From assembly GCF_008728515.1 (NCBI RefSeq), contig NC_044986.1:65089159-65153158 (forward strand): 64,000 nucleotides of DNA, given 5' to 3'. Below are positions 34,691 through 46,672 of the stretch, piece by piece (position 1 is the first letter of the stretch; each line of letters begins with the position of its first letter). A model generated the notes under the pieces. That model saw nothing but the letters and a program-made list of their open reading frames with translations. It ran no database searches and was not told the origin of the DNA. The DNA is from Papio anubis. Its lineage: Eukaryota > Chordata > Mammalia > Primates > Cercopithecidae. The position numbers and the translations under genes were made by a program.

Positions 34691-34969
34691 TAGGCATTAG
34701 GAGCCTTATCTACTGTGCATGCCTAGAAGGTAATGTCTTACTTGGTAGCCCTAACAATTGTAAACTCTTTGTTAGCAGGGGTGCCATGACCGTCTGGGGT
34801 CATGCATATGAAAGGTAAGCATTAATTTATCTCTGGTAAAAAACACTGGCTTGTATCTAGAGGCGGTTCAAGTCTTTGAGAAAACACCCCAGGGAGATCA
34901 AGTAGCCCCCAGACATGCACTCTGTGGGCAGCATACCTACAGTGAGTTATGCCATTGGAAAGGTGGCAT

Positions 34970-35878
34970 GGGCCAGGTGGAGTGGCTCACACCTATAACC
35001 CCAGCACTTTAAGAGGCCAAGGTGGGCAGATCCCTTGAGTTCAGGAGTTCAAGATCAGCCTGGACAACATGGTGAAACCCTGTATCTACTAAAAATAACA
35101 AAAATTAGCCAGGTGTGGTGGCATGCACCTGTAGTCCCAGCTACTCGGGAGACTGACGCGGGAGAATCACCTGAGCCCAGAGAGGTCAAGGCTGCATGCA
35201 GTGAGCTGTGATCGCACCACTGGACTCCAGGCTGGGTGACAGAAAGAGACGTCTCAAAAAACAAAAAACAGGCTAGGCACAGTGGCTCATACCTGTAATC
35301 CCAGCACTTTAGGAGGCTAAGGTGGGTGGATCACCTGAGGTTAGGAGTTCAGGACTAGCCTGACCAACATGGTGAAACTCCTTCTCTATTAAAAATATGA
35401 AATTAGCCGAGCGTGGTGGCACATGCCTATAATCTCAGCTACTAGGGAGGATGAGACAGGGGAATCACTTGAACCTGGGAGGTAAAGGTTGCAGTGAGCT
35501 GAGATTGTGCCACAGCACTCCAGCCTGGGCAGCAAGAGTGAAACTCTTTCTCAAATTAAAAAAAGAAAAGAAAAGGGCTGGGCGCGGTGGCTCACACCTG
35601 TGATCCCGGCACTTTGGGAGGCTGAGGCAGGAGATCACCTGAGGTCAGGAGTTCGAGACCACCCTGACCAACATGGAGAAATCCCAGCTCTACTAAAAAT
35701 ACAAAATTAGCCAGGCATGGTGGCACATGCCTGTAATCCCAGATACTCAGGAGGCTGAGGCAGGAGAACCCGGGAGGCGGAGGTTGCAGTGAGCCGAGAT
35801 CACGCCATTGCACTGCAGCCTGGCAACAAAAGTGAAACTCCATCTCAAAAAAACAAAAAAAAAAAAAAAAAAAAGAAA
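34970..35878 (+). mobile_element. Three sense Alus back to back (34970-35265, 35270-35574, 35576-35878)
   Basis: Each copy starts within a few bases of the previous tail, a common result of insertion into an older A-tail. Confidence 0.93.
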
Positions 35879-36330
35879 GAAAGGTAAGAAAGGTGGTATG
35901 AAATTTTTTCTATACTTTAATTGAATGAAATGACTTATGACCCTGACTCAGCCTGAAAAGCCTTGCCATTCAGGTCAGCTTCACATCACTGGCCAATTAT
36001 ACAGAAGACAGAATTTGCTACAGATTTCTTCCTTGCAGGCCATGACCAAGTCTGACCAAATTAATAATATGCCCAACTATATGTCTTGAGCCAGGTTAAT
36101 TCAGAAACTTGAGAAAGTCACCAGGTTTTCTAAGGTAAACCTTTATGGTAAATGAGATTTGTTCAACTGACTAAAACCAGAAGCCTCGGAGGGTGAGCAA
36201 AGACAAACAGTGGGGTTGATCTCATTCTGTCCTTGCGAGTTCTGCAGGCAATAGCTGAATAAGTGCTGCTTAAGGTGAACCCAACGGACTGGGTCCTAGC
36301 ACCTGCTGATCGCTTTAAAACAAAATGACA

Positions 36331-36991
36331 GGCCGGGCACGGTGGCTCAAGCCAGTAATCCCAGCACTTTGGGAGGCTCAGATGGGCGGATCACCTGAGG
36401 TCAGGAGTTTGAGATGAGCCTGGCTAACATGGTGAAACCCCACTTCTACTAAAAATACAAAAAATTAGCTGGGCATGGTGGCGCGTGCCTGTAATCCCAG
36501 CTACTCGGGAGGCTGAGGCAGGAGAATTGCTTGAACCCAGGAGGTGGAGGTTGCGGTGAGCCGAGATTGCACCATTGAACTCTAGCCTGGGCAACAAGAG
36601 TGGAACTCTGTCTCAAAAAAAAAAAAAGAAGTGTTTCCCAGTTACACAGGTAGTAAGAAATATACTCAGACAACTGCCAAGTAGGCAGATAAATAAGTCT
36701 GACTTCACTTTCAACGCAAATAAAATAAGCATGTGAACCTGACACCACCATCTCACATATCAATGCTGATTCTGATTCTGGATGACAGAGCGAGACTCTG
36801 TCTCAAAAAAAAAAAAAAAAAAAAAATTAGCCAGGCATGGTGGCATGTGCCTGTAGTCCCAGTTACTCAGGAGGCTGTGGCAGGAATATCTCTTGAGCCC
36901 AGGAGCTGAGGCTGCAGTGAGCTATGATTGTGAGACTGCACTACAGCCTGGATGATAGATTGAGACCCTGTCTTGGAGAAGAAAAAAAAAA
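36331..36991 (+). mobile_element. Two sense Alus (36331-36629; 36780-36991 rearranged)
   Basis: The first is complete. The second starts with the end of a right arm (gatgacagagcgagactctg), has a long A-run, and then continues with a new right-arm start, so it is a recombined or tail-targeted copy. Confidence 0.85.
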
Positions 36992-36999
36992 CGACACAA

Positions 37000-37863
37000 A
37001 AATCTTAAAGCAGTAAGAGAAAAACTTACACACATACAGGGGAATCACAATAAGATTAACAGCTAACTTCTCATCAGAAACAATGGAGTTCAGAAGACAG
37101 TGAGATGACATATTTATTTATTTTTGAGAGGGAGTCTCACTCTGTCACCCAGGCTGGAGTGCAGTGGCACAATCTCGGCTCACTGCAACCTCCAACTCCC
37201 AGGTTCAAGCGATTCTGCTGCCTCAGCCTCCCAAGTAGCTGGGATTACAGGTACTCGCCACCACACCTGGCTAATTTTTGTATTTTTAGTAGAAATGGGG
37301 TTTCACCATATTGGCCAGGCTGGTCTCAAACTCCCGAACTCAGATGATCCACCCGCCTGGGCCTCCCAAAGTGCTGTGATTACACGCATGAGCCACCATG
37401 CCTGGCTGTTTGTTTTTAAGACAGAGTCTCGCTCTGTTGCCTAGGCTGGAGTATAGTGGTGTAATCTCAGTTCACTACAACCTCCACCTCCGGGGTTCAA
37501 GCAATTCTTCTGCCTGAGCCTCCCAAGTAACTGGGATTACAGGTGCACACCACCATGCCCAGCTAACTTTTGTATTTAATAGAGACAGGGTTTCACCATG
37601 TTGGCTAGGCTGGTCTCAAACTCCTGACCTCAAATGATCCGCCCACCTTAGCCTCCCAAAGTGCTGGGATTACAGGCGTGAGCCACTGCGCCCAGCAAAT
37701 AGATGTACATATTTTGGGGGGGCACATGTGGTAATCTGGTACATTTATACATTCATATAGTGCATAAAGACTACATCAGGGTAATTAGGGTATCCATCAC
37801 CTTAAATATAAGTTTAATGATTTTTTTACTACCACAATCGGACAATAATTATATTAGAAAGTG
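37000..37863 (+). mobile_element. Old L1-like sequence split by two antisense Alus
   Basis: The text gggaatcacaataagattaa and then agctaacttctcatcagaaa (37040-37112) is L1-like. Two Alus (37117-37407 and 37408-37697) follow. The sequence at 37700-37860 (cacatgtggtaatctggtac, ggtatccatcacctt) is also L1-type, though its place in the same copy is unproven. Confidence 0.5.
37117..37697 (-). mobile_element. Two antisense Alus abutting
   Basis: Complete antisense copies at 37117-37407 and 37408-37697 are inserted in L1-like sequence. Confidence 0.92.
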
Positions 37864-37864
37864 A

Positions 37865-38892
37865 GGCCGGGTGTGGTGGCCCATGCCTGTAATCCTAGCA
37901 CTTTCGGAGGCCGAGGTGGGCAAATCATGAGGTCAGGAGATCGAGACCATCCTAGCTAACAGGGTGAAACCCCGTCTCTACTAAAAAGTACAAAAAAAGA
38001 CAAAAACAAAAATTAGCCAGGTGCAGTGGCGGGCACCTGTAGTCCCAGCTACTCGGGAGGCTAAGGCAGGAGAATAGTGTGAACCTGGGAGGCTGAGCTT
38101 GCAGTGAGCCAAGATCACACCACTGTACTCCAGCCTGGGTGACAGAGTGAGATTCTGTCTAAAAAAATAAATAAATAAAAATAAGAAAGTGAATTAAAAC
38201 ACAATTAAGTTTACTCTTGGCACATTCAACTTCCTAGAGTCTCCCTTTCTCTACTCTTTTTTCCTTTTTTTTTTTTAAAGATAGTCTCACTTTGCAGCCC
38301 AGGTTGGAGTGCAGTGACACAATCATAGCTCACTGGAACCTTGACCTCCCAGGCTCAAGAAATCCTCCCACCTCAGCCTCCTGAGTCTTTGGGACCAAAG
38401 TTGTACATACCACACCTGGCTAATTTATTGTTTGTGGAGACAGGCTTTCCCTATGTTGCCCAGGCTGGTCTCAAACTCCTGGGCTCAAGTGATCCTCCCA
38501 CCTCAGCTTCCCAAAGAGTTGGAATTACAAGCATGAGCCATCGGACCTGGCCTCACTCTTGTTTTTTTGTGTGTTTGCTTTTTGTTGGTTTTGTTATTTT
38601 TGTTTTTTTCTTGAGACAGGGTCTCGCATTGTCACCCAGGCTGGAGCACAGTGGCTCGATCTCGGCTCACTGCAGCCTTGACCTCATGGGCTCGAGCAAT
38701 CCTCCCACCTCAGCCTCCCAAGTAGCTGGGACTACAGCTGACCACCACCATGCCCAGCTAATTTTTGTATTTTTTGTAGAGACAGGATTTCACCACATTG
38801 CCCAAGCTAGTCTTGAACTCCTGAGCTCATGCAATCTACCTGCCTTGGCCTCCCAGTGCTGGGATTATAGGCATGAGCCACTGTGCCTGGCC
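37865..38892. mobile_element. Sense Alu then two antisense Alus (37865-38183 +, 38264-38552 -, 38598-38892 -)
   Basis: The sense copy ends in an (AAAT) tail. The two antisense copies happen to share an open frame of 214 codons, which is a shadow of Alu and not a gene. Confidence 0.92.
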
Positions 38893-39276
38893 AAATGTTT
38901 AAAAGTATATCTAAATCAACTTGTGCACCACCACAATGACCACCACAATCATATACATGCCACACTTTGGGAAATATTGCCCTAATCCATTGTGTGGGAT
39001 GAAACTGTGTGAATGGAAGTAGAAGGCGCTGTCTTTGCAAAGTGCTCTGGTTTGATAACCAGGCTTCCTTCTGAAAAGGATGTCTTCAGCTGTTTTATGC
39101 ATTTTGTGCTGCAGGCACATCAAGTAACCAGTAAGCTCTGTAGCACTTTAAGTTGGAAAGTGTTTAAGGTGGGAGGGAGGGGAGCTCTTTTTATTACCAA
39201 GGCTTTCAACCAGCAAATTTAACTATGGCCAACTGCAGGGCTAGAGAAAAAAGCTTCAGTTTTAAAACAAAAAACA

Positions 39277-39565
39277 TGCCAGGTGCACTGGCTCATGTCT
39301 GTAATCCCAGCACTGTGGGAGGTCGAGGTGGGCAGATCATGAGGTCAGGAGATTGAGACCATCCTGGCTAACACGGTGAAACCCCGTCTCTACTAAAAAT
39401 ACAAAAAAATTAGCCGGGCGTGGTGGCCTGTAGTCCCAGCTTCTCAGGAGGCTAAGGCAAGATAATCGCTTGAACTCGGGAGGTGGAGGTTGTAGTGAGC
39501 CGAGCTCGCACCACTGGACTCCAGCCTGGGTGACAGAGTGAGACTCCATCTCAAAACAAAAACAA
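39277..39565 (+). mobile_element. Sense Alu
   Basis: A complete copy with an (ACAAAA) tail. Confidence 0.92.
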
Positions 39566-40595
39566 AAACAAAGAACACAGCTCTGGGCTTTCGGAAAAGC
39601 CCCATCCCCAAATGCTATTGCTTTCCAGGTACTGGCCATTTCACATGACCCACAATTACCATTTAAAGGGCACGCTGTGTCTTTCTTAAGAGTTGTGAAG
39701 AGTCAGATGAATGCAAAGTTTAGGAGAAGAGAATTCAGACAAATGCTGTGATCAAAAATAAACAAACAAACAAACACAAAAACTCCTCCTTGCAGGTAAT
39801 TTTTCAACCTGTATTCCAACAGAAATCAAAATCTAGAACAGGGATGAAAGAACAATCAGGAGAGGAATGTGAGTAACATATCTCATCCCGTAAGCTTCCG
39901 CCCTCACTAGCTTTTTGTGTACCAGCGCTGGGCCCAATCAGATGGGAGAGGCCAGGTGCACAAGGCCGGGCAGGAGGTGCCCTGAGCTCCCTGGTCCTCT
40001 CCAGCATGATCCAGAGATGAGCCTCCTCTGGTTGAGGGCTCCTTTCACAGCTCCCAGAGACTGAAACTCCCTCTCTCAGATGTGCAGAAATCACAATTGT
40101 CCATTTTTCAAAGCATAATTTTCATTCTGTACATATTATTAGGAAATGGTAATTTACACATTAAATAATAGGAAGAGTTCAGGAATTACTGGCCTAAGAG
40201 AATCATTCAGTGATTCAATGCGTTGAGAACAGTACATCACAGCATGGAACACATCCACGCCACAGACTGTAGCTGAAGTCCAGAGACAGGAAGGAGCTGG
40301 CCAGTTAGGGGAGAAATTAGGACTGGAATCCAGGTCTCATGGACACACAGGGCCAATAATGCCCGGTTGAACCTGAAAAAGCAAAGCCTGGGCTACAAGA
40401 ATGTAGTCCTAATTCAGAAGAAAGTTGTTCCTGTGTCTAATACCATGGTGATTTTTCAGCACATGAAATCAAGATGGCTAAAGGATATGCTCCAGGGTGA
40501 CAGAATGAGGCCTCCAGGACAGCCTGAGATGCCAGACGTGGGTCCCATGTCTGGCTTGGCACCCTGTGAGTTCCACTGTAATAATTAACTGCTAA
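39566..40595. other. Unique intronic sequence
   Basis: Nothing recognised apart from an (AAAC) run near 39763-39780. Confidence 0.6.
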
Positions 40596-40934
40596 TGTCA
40601 GATGCAGTGGCTCATGCCTATAATTCCAGTAGTTCGGGAGCCCGAGGCAACAGGATTGCTTGGGCCCAGGAGTTTGAGACCAGCCTGGGAAACATAGCAA
40701 GAACTCAACTCTACAAGAAAATTTTAAAAAAATTATCCAGGCAAAAAAAAAAAAAAAAAAAAAAAAAGAAGAAGAAAATTAGCCAGGCATGGTAGCACGA
40801 GCATGTAGTCCTAGCTACTTGGATGGCTGAGTCAGAAGAATCATTTGCGCCTAGGAACTTGAGGTTACAGTGAGCTATGATCACGCCACTATACTCCCGC
40901 CTGGGTGACAGAGTGAGACCATCTCAAAAAACAA
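40596..40934 (+). mobile_element. Sense Alu with an internal 25-A run
   Basis: The left part reaches aaaaaattatccaggc. A long A-run (40743-40767) and gaagaag then precede a fresh attagccaggcatgg, so part of the middle is duplicated around a poly(A). It may be one truncated copy joined to another. Confidence 0.8.
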
Positions 40935-40949
40935 AACAAACTGCTCACA

Positions 40950-41112
40950 TTCACCGATAGCTCACTGTGTGCTGGGCCCTCTCCTAAGTGCTTTATATAC
41001 ATTGTTTCATTTAATCCTTGCAACCACACTATGAAATTGGTAGTATTATCATCTCTGTTTCACAGATAGGGAAGCAGAGGCATGGAAGGTTAAGCAAATT
41101 GCCTGCCATCTC
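40950..41112 (+). mobile_element. MIR fragment
   Basis: The phrases ctgggccctctcctaagtgc, then catttaatccttgcaacc, then gttaagcaaattgcctgcc match the MIR order. Confidence 0.75.
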
Positions 41113-41572
41113 ATATCTGAAGGCCCTCCTCTCCCTTCTTAAATATCTAACCTGACCAGTGGCATTGCAGTTCCAAGCAGTGGCATGGAAAGCCCATGCA
41201 AAAGCTGGGTGGAAAGGTCAAAGGTCTTGCAGGCCACTGGGCTTAGGTGGCAGGCAGCAGTACAGCTGGGCTGTGCCTGACCTGGCTGAGGTCTGGGTGG
41301 AATTAGCATCTTCCAGTTATGATCCATTAGCAGGGACTAAGGGCCAGCCTCCATGCCTCTGCCCTGAAGGAGACATGGGAAGGAAAATGACAGATGTGTT
41401 TTCCAGGTGTGTCCTCAGGGCAACGGGACCTAGTGCCCCTCACTATGTCCCACCTGGCACCCAGGTCAGGGCTGGCCCAGCATGGTTCTTGATCAACAAC
41501 TAAAGGAAAGGACATGATCTATTCCAGGCAAGATGGAGGCAGGAGAAGAGAAGATTTAAAAAGACTTCTATC

Positions 41573-42189
41573 AGCCAGGCACGTGCAGGCACGTACAGGT
41601 GGCTCATGCCTGTAATCCCAGCACTTTGAGAGGCCGAGGTGGGTGGATCACCTGAGGTCAGGAGTTTGAGACCAGCCTGACCAACATGGAGAAACCCCGT
41701 CTCTACTAAAAATACAAAATTACCCAGGCGTGGTGGCACATGCCTGTAATCACAGCTACTCGGGAGGCTGAGGCAGGAGAAATGCTGAAACCCGGGAGGT
41801 GGGGATTGTGGTGAGCCGAGATCATGCTATTGCACTCCAGCCTGGGCAACAAGAGCGAAACTCCGTCTCAAAACAACAAACAACAAAAAAACACTTCTAC
41901 CTTCCGGTTGGGCGCAGTGGCTCACGCCTGTAATCCCAGCACTTTGGGAGGCCGAGGCAGGTGGGTCACTTAAGGTCAGGAATTCGAGACGAGCCCGGCC
42001 AACATTGTGAAATCCCATTTCTACTAAAAATACAAAAATTAGCTGGGCATGGTGGTGCACACCTATGATCTCAGCTACTCGGGAGGCTGAGGTAGGAGAA
42101 TCGCTTGAACCTGGGAGGCAGAGGTTGCAGCAAGGTGAGATCGCACTCCAGCCTGGGCAACACAGTGATCTCGAGAGAAAAAAAAAAAA
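41573..42189 (+). mobile_element. Two sense Alus (41573-41890, 41905-42189)
   Basis: The first carries a local duplication near its start (gcacgtgcaggcacgtacag). The second is near complete. Confidence 0.9.
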
Positions 42190-42686
42190 CCTTCCTTCCA
42201 ATCCCCAAATCCACCCTCCACCCAACAAAACGCACTCCCCCACATCCCAAGCCACCATAATAACATGTGTCTGCTGATGCTCTTTAAACTTATACTGGGG
42301 TCATCTTTTGTTGCTGTTCAAAATATTATTTCCCCTCAGTTGATACAGATGTTCTAATTCTCCTCAAGGGTTTTGTTCCTTTTTGATCTTCAGTGCCACT
42401 GTGCCTCTGGAGAATTTAAATGAGTCTACTGAGATTCCCATTTTCTGGCTTTTTCAAGCCCCTCATTGCTTATTCCTTGCTATCTGGAAGGCATTTTGTT
42501 TTACAGAAGGTGTTCAAAGACTCAGGAACTTAAAGGTCAAAATGTACATTTGGAACAGAATTAGAAACAAAGATTTACTAGAGACATATACTGTCTCCAT
42601 AGCTCAGGAGACCCGATATTGATTGTTAAGTTGTGAATTCTCCTGAAATTAATCTCTAGATTTAACATAATCCTTTTCTTTTTAAC

Positions 42687-42786
42687 TGGAACCCTTCATG
42701 AATTTGTATGTCATCCTTGCACAGGGGCCACACTAATCTTCTCTATATCATTTGAATTTTAGTATATGTGCTGCCAAAGCAAGCAC
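42687..42786 (-). pseudogene. RNU6P: U6 snRNA retropseudogene
   Basis: The reverse complement reads GTGCTTGCTTTGGCAGCACA, then TATACTAAAATT, then GAGAAGATTAG, GGCCCCTGTGCAAGGATGAC and ATTCATGAAGGGTTCC, which is U6 over its whole length with about ten changes. It is followed on the minus strand by an A-rich tail (ttaaaaagaaaagg). The flanks cataatcc and cacaatcc look like a short target duplication and are also the two halves of one L1 sequence. No snRNA promoter is expected inside L1, so it is a dead copy. Confidence 0.9.
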
Positions 42787-43140
42787 GAGCACAATCCTAA
42801 TAAAAATCTAAGCAGAATTTTTTTAGAAATGGACAAGTTGATTCTAAAGTTTACATGGAAAAAGCAAAGGACAAATAATGACCAAATAAGAAGAAACAAA
42901 CTTGAAGGACTCAGAATATCTGATTTCTAAACAGCTACAGTAATGAAAACACTGTAGTACTGGTGAAAACACAGGTGTATTGATCAAGAAAAAAGAGCAG
43001 TCTAGAAATACACCCACACACGTGGTCAATTGCTATTTGATAAAAACCCAGAGTTATCCAATGGAGAAAGGACAGTCTTTTCAACAAAGGAGTTCCTGAA
43101 TAATTGGACATCCATATGCAAAAAATAATAATCAACCTCT

Positions 43141-43440
43141 GGCCAGGTGTGGTAGCTCATGCCTGTAATCACAGCACTTTGGGGGGCTGGGGCAGGTGAT
43201 CAACTGAGGTCAGGAGTTCAAGACCAGCCTGGCCAACATGGTGAAATCCCATCCCTACTAGAAATACAAAAAAAATTAGCCAGGTGTTGTGGCACATGAC
43301 TGTACTCCCAGCTATTCAGGAGGCTGAGGCAGGAGAATCGCTTGAACCCAGGCAGCAGAGGTTGCAGTGAGCTGAGATCACACCACTGCACTCCAGCCTT
43401 GGTGACAGAGTGAGACTCTGTCTCAAATAATAATAATAAA
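43141..43440 (+). mobile_element. Sense Alu in L1
   Basis: A complete copy with an (AAT) tail. Flanks aatcaacctc and aaacctcaatc share the target bases. Confidence 0.9.
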
Positions 43441-43522
43441 AACCTCAATCTCATAACTTGTACCACATACAAAAATTAACATGAAATGCATCATAGATTT
43501 AAATGTTAAATCTCAAAGTAGA

Positions 43523-44440
43523 GGTGGGTGCAGTGGCTCACGCCTGTAATCCCAGCACTCTGGGAGGCGGAGGTGGGAGGATCACTTGAGCCCAGGAGTT
43601 CGAGACCAGCCTGGGCAATGTGGCGAAATCCCATCTCTACTAAAAATACAAAAATTGCGGCCGGGTGCAGTGGGTCACACCTATAATTCCAGCACTTTGG
43701 AAGGCCAGGCAGGTGGATCACCTGAGGTTAAGAGTTCAAGACCAGCCTGGCCAAGATGGTGAAGCCCCGTCTCTACTAAAAATACAAAAATTAGCCAGGC
43801 GTGGTGGCATGTGCCTGTAATCCCAGATACTCAGGAGGCTGAGACAGCAGAATTGCTTGAACCCGGGAGGTGGAGACTGCATTGAGCCAAGATCTCCCTA
43901 TTGCACTCCAGCCTGGGCAATAAGAGCCAAACTCCGTCTCAAAAAAGATAAAAATAAAAATACAAAAATTAGCTAGGCGTTGCCGGGTGCAGTGGCTCAA
44001 GCCTGTAATCCCAGCACTTTGGGAGGCCGGGACAGGCAGATCACGAGGTCAGGAGATTGAGACCATCCGGGCTAACACAGTGAAACTCTGTCTCTACTAA
44101 AAATACAAAAAAATTGGCCAGGCATGGTGGCAGGCGCCTGTAGTCCCAGTTACTCAGGAGGCTGAGGCAGGAGAATGGCGTGAACCCAGGAGATGGAGGT
44201 TGCAGTGAGCCGAGATCGTACCACTGCACTCCAGCCTGGGCAACAGAGCAAGATTCCATCTCAAAAAAAAAAAAAAAAATAGCCAGGTGTTGTGGTGCAC
44301 ACCTGTAGTCCCAGCTACTTGGGGGTGCTGAGGCAGGAGGATCACCTGAGCCTTGGGAGGTTGAGACTGCAGTGAGCCGTGATCGCACCACTGCACTTCA
44401 GCTCGAGTGATAGAGCGAGACTCCATTTTGAAGAAAAAAA
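43523..44440 (+). mobile_element. Triple nest of sense Alus in L1
   Basis: The outer copy begins at 43523 and stops at aaaatacaaaaattg (43658). A complete Alu follows (43660 to about 43950). The outer middle reappears (aaaaattagctaggcgt) and is cut again by a complete Alu (43981-44276), after which the outer right arm continues (tagccaggtgttgtgg) to 44440. Confidence 0.82.
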
Positions 44441-44492
44441 AATTAAAACATTTATTCTTCAAAAGACACTGGTGAGAAATTAAAAAGACAAG

Positions 44493-46170
44493 CTGGCCAG
44501 GCACTGTGGCTCACACCTATAATTCCAGCACTCTGGGAGGCCGAGGAGGGTGGATCAATTGAGGTCAGGAGTTCAAGACCAGCCTGGTCAACATGTCAAA
44601 ACCCTGTCTCTACGAAAAATACAAAAATTAGCTGGGCATGGTGGTGTGTACCTGTAGTCTCAGCTACTTGGGAGGCTGAGGCAGGAGAATCGATTGAGAG
44701 CGAGATCGCACCGCTGCACTCCAGCCTGGGTGACAGAGTGAGACCCTGTCTCAAAAATAAATAAATAAATAAATATTAAAAAATAAAAAGACAAGCCATA
44801 GTCTTGGAAAAAACATTTGCAAAACACATATCTGACAAAGGACTTTTATCTAAAATATATAAAGAATTCCTACAATTTAATAAGAAAAAAAACTTTTTTC
44901 ATGGGCAAAACATTTTGACAGACACTTATTAAAGAAGATACAGGCCAGGCATGGTGGCTCATGCCTATAAACCCAGCGCTGTGGGAGGCCGAGGCCAGTG
45001 GATCACCTGAGGTCAGGAGTTCAAGACCAACTTGGCCAACATGGTGAAATCCTCTCTCTCCTAAAAATACAAAAATTTGCTGGGCATAGTGGCAGGCACC
45101 TGTAATCCCAACTACTCAGGAGGCTGAGGCAGGAGGATCACTTGAACCCAGGAGGCAGAGGTTGCAGTGAGCTAAGATCACGCCATTGTACTCCAGCCTG
45201 GGCGACAAGGGTGACACTCTATCTCAAAAAAAAAAAAAAAAAAGAAAAGAAAAGAAGATCCAGACATGGCAAATAAACACACATGAAAAGATGCTCAACT
45301 AACTAGTCATTAGGGAAATATAAGTTAAAGTCACAATGAACTACCAGTATCCAACTATTAGTCCAGCCAAAAATAATAAAATAGGCCAAGCACAGTGGCT
45401 CACACCTGTAATCCCAGCACTTTGGGAGGATGAGGTGGTTGGATCATCTGAGGTCAGGAGTTCAAAACCAGCTTGGCCAACACGGAGAAACTCTGTTTCT
45501 ACTAAAAATACAAAAAATTAGCTGGGCATTATGATGGTCACCTGTAATCCCAACTACTTCAAAGGCTGAGGTAGGAAAATCTCTTGAACCAAGGAGGCAG
45601 AGGTTGTAGTGAGCAGAGGTCACTCCATTGCACTCCAGCCTGGGCAACAAGAGAGAAATTCCATCTCAAAAAAAAAATAATATAATAATAATAATAACAT
45701 ACTGATATCAAATGCTGAACTGGAAATCTCATACACTGATGGCACGATTGCAAAGTGGTACAATCATTTTGAAAAGCAGCCCTCCAATTCACACCTGGTT
45801 ATTCACCCAAGAGAAATGAAAACATGTCCACAGACCTGTTGATAAATGTTATTATTGTTCTATTCATAATCACCAAAATCTCAGCCAGGTACAGTGGCTC
45901 ACAGCTATAATCCCGGCACTTTGGGAGGCCAAGACGGGAGGATTGCCTGAGACCAGGAGTTCGGGACCAGCCTGGGGAACACAGTGAGACCCCATCACTA
46001 CAAAAAAAAAAATAACTGGTATGGTGGCCCAGGCCTACAGTCCCAGCTATTCAGGAGGCTGAGGTGGGAGGATGGCTTGAGTCCGGGAGTTTGAGGTTGC
46101 AGTGAGCTGTGACTGCACCACTGCACTCCAGCATGGGTGATAGAGTGAGACTCTGTTTCAAAAACATTAA
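44493..46170 (+). mobile_element. Four sense Alus in L1 (44493-44775, 44944-45255, 45384-45690, 45883-46170)
   Basis: Each is separated by short L1 pieces that remain in consensus order, which shows successive insertions into one L1. Confidence 0.9.
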
Positions 46171-46373
46171 AATATAAAAATATAAAAGTAATTACCATTA
46201 TGTAATACCAGTCAGCCATGTGTTGCCATACCCTACACCTCCCTTCCATCAAATGAATACAGTCACAGCTGATGGCTTTAGACTCGGGGAGTCAAAGGCT
46301 CATTTGGTTTAGAAAGAATTTCACAAGGGACCTCTTAATCCTTAATGAACTGCTAAAGAAATGGCATAGAGCC

Positions 46374-46672
46374 GGCCGGGCACAGTGGCTTACATCTGTA
46401 ATCCCAGCACTTTGGGAGGCCAAGGCAGGTGGATCACGAGGTCAGGAGTTTAAGACCAGCCTGGCCAAGATGGTGAAACCCCATCTCTATTAAAAATACA
46501 AAAAATTAGCCAGGCGTGGTGATAGGCACCTGTAATCCCAGCTACTCGGGAGGCTGAGGCAGAGAATTGCTTGAACCTGGGAGGCAGAGGCTGCAGTGAG
46601 CAGAGATCGTGCCACTGGACTCCAGCCTGGGTGACAGCAAGACTCCACCTCAAAAAAAAAAAAAAAAAAAAA
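46374..46672 (+). mobile_element. Sense Alu
   Basis: A complete copy flanked by agaaatggcatagagcc and agaaatggtacagagcc, a clear target duplication of about 16 bp. Confidence 0.94.

Larger units (their letters stand above)
42590..45882 (+). mobile_element. Truncated L1 (ORF2 end and 3'UTR), split by U6 and Alus
   Basis: L1 ORF2 text begins by about 42610 (aattctcctgaaattaatc), is cut at 42687 by a U6 pseudogene, and resumes at 42787 (aagttgattctaaagtttac). It continues in order between later Alus: 42790-43140, 43441-43522, 44441-44492, 44776-44943, 45256-45383 and 45691-45882, where 3'UTR-type sequence (cacccaagagaaatgaaaac) appears. All pieces are in the same orientation and in consensus order, so they are one old insertion. 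Confidence 0.85.

Noticed and set aside
38341..38985. 214-codon ORF
   Set aside because: It reads through two adjacent antisense Alus (typical AQAGLKLLGSSDPPTSASQ translation). It is a repeat shadow, not a gene.
41159..41503. 114-codon ORF
   Set aside because: No recognised family. It overlaps an antisense ORF of similar quality and lies in intronic sequence next to a MIR.
42687..42786. Functional U6 snRNA gene
   Set aside because: About ten changes from U6, an A-rich tail, and embedding in L1 without a snRNA promoter.
42600..42800. U6-L1 template-switch chimera
   Set aside because: U6 is opposite in orientation to L1, and L1 text continues on both sides of it.
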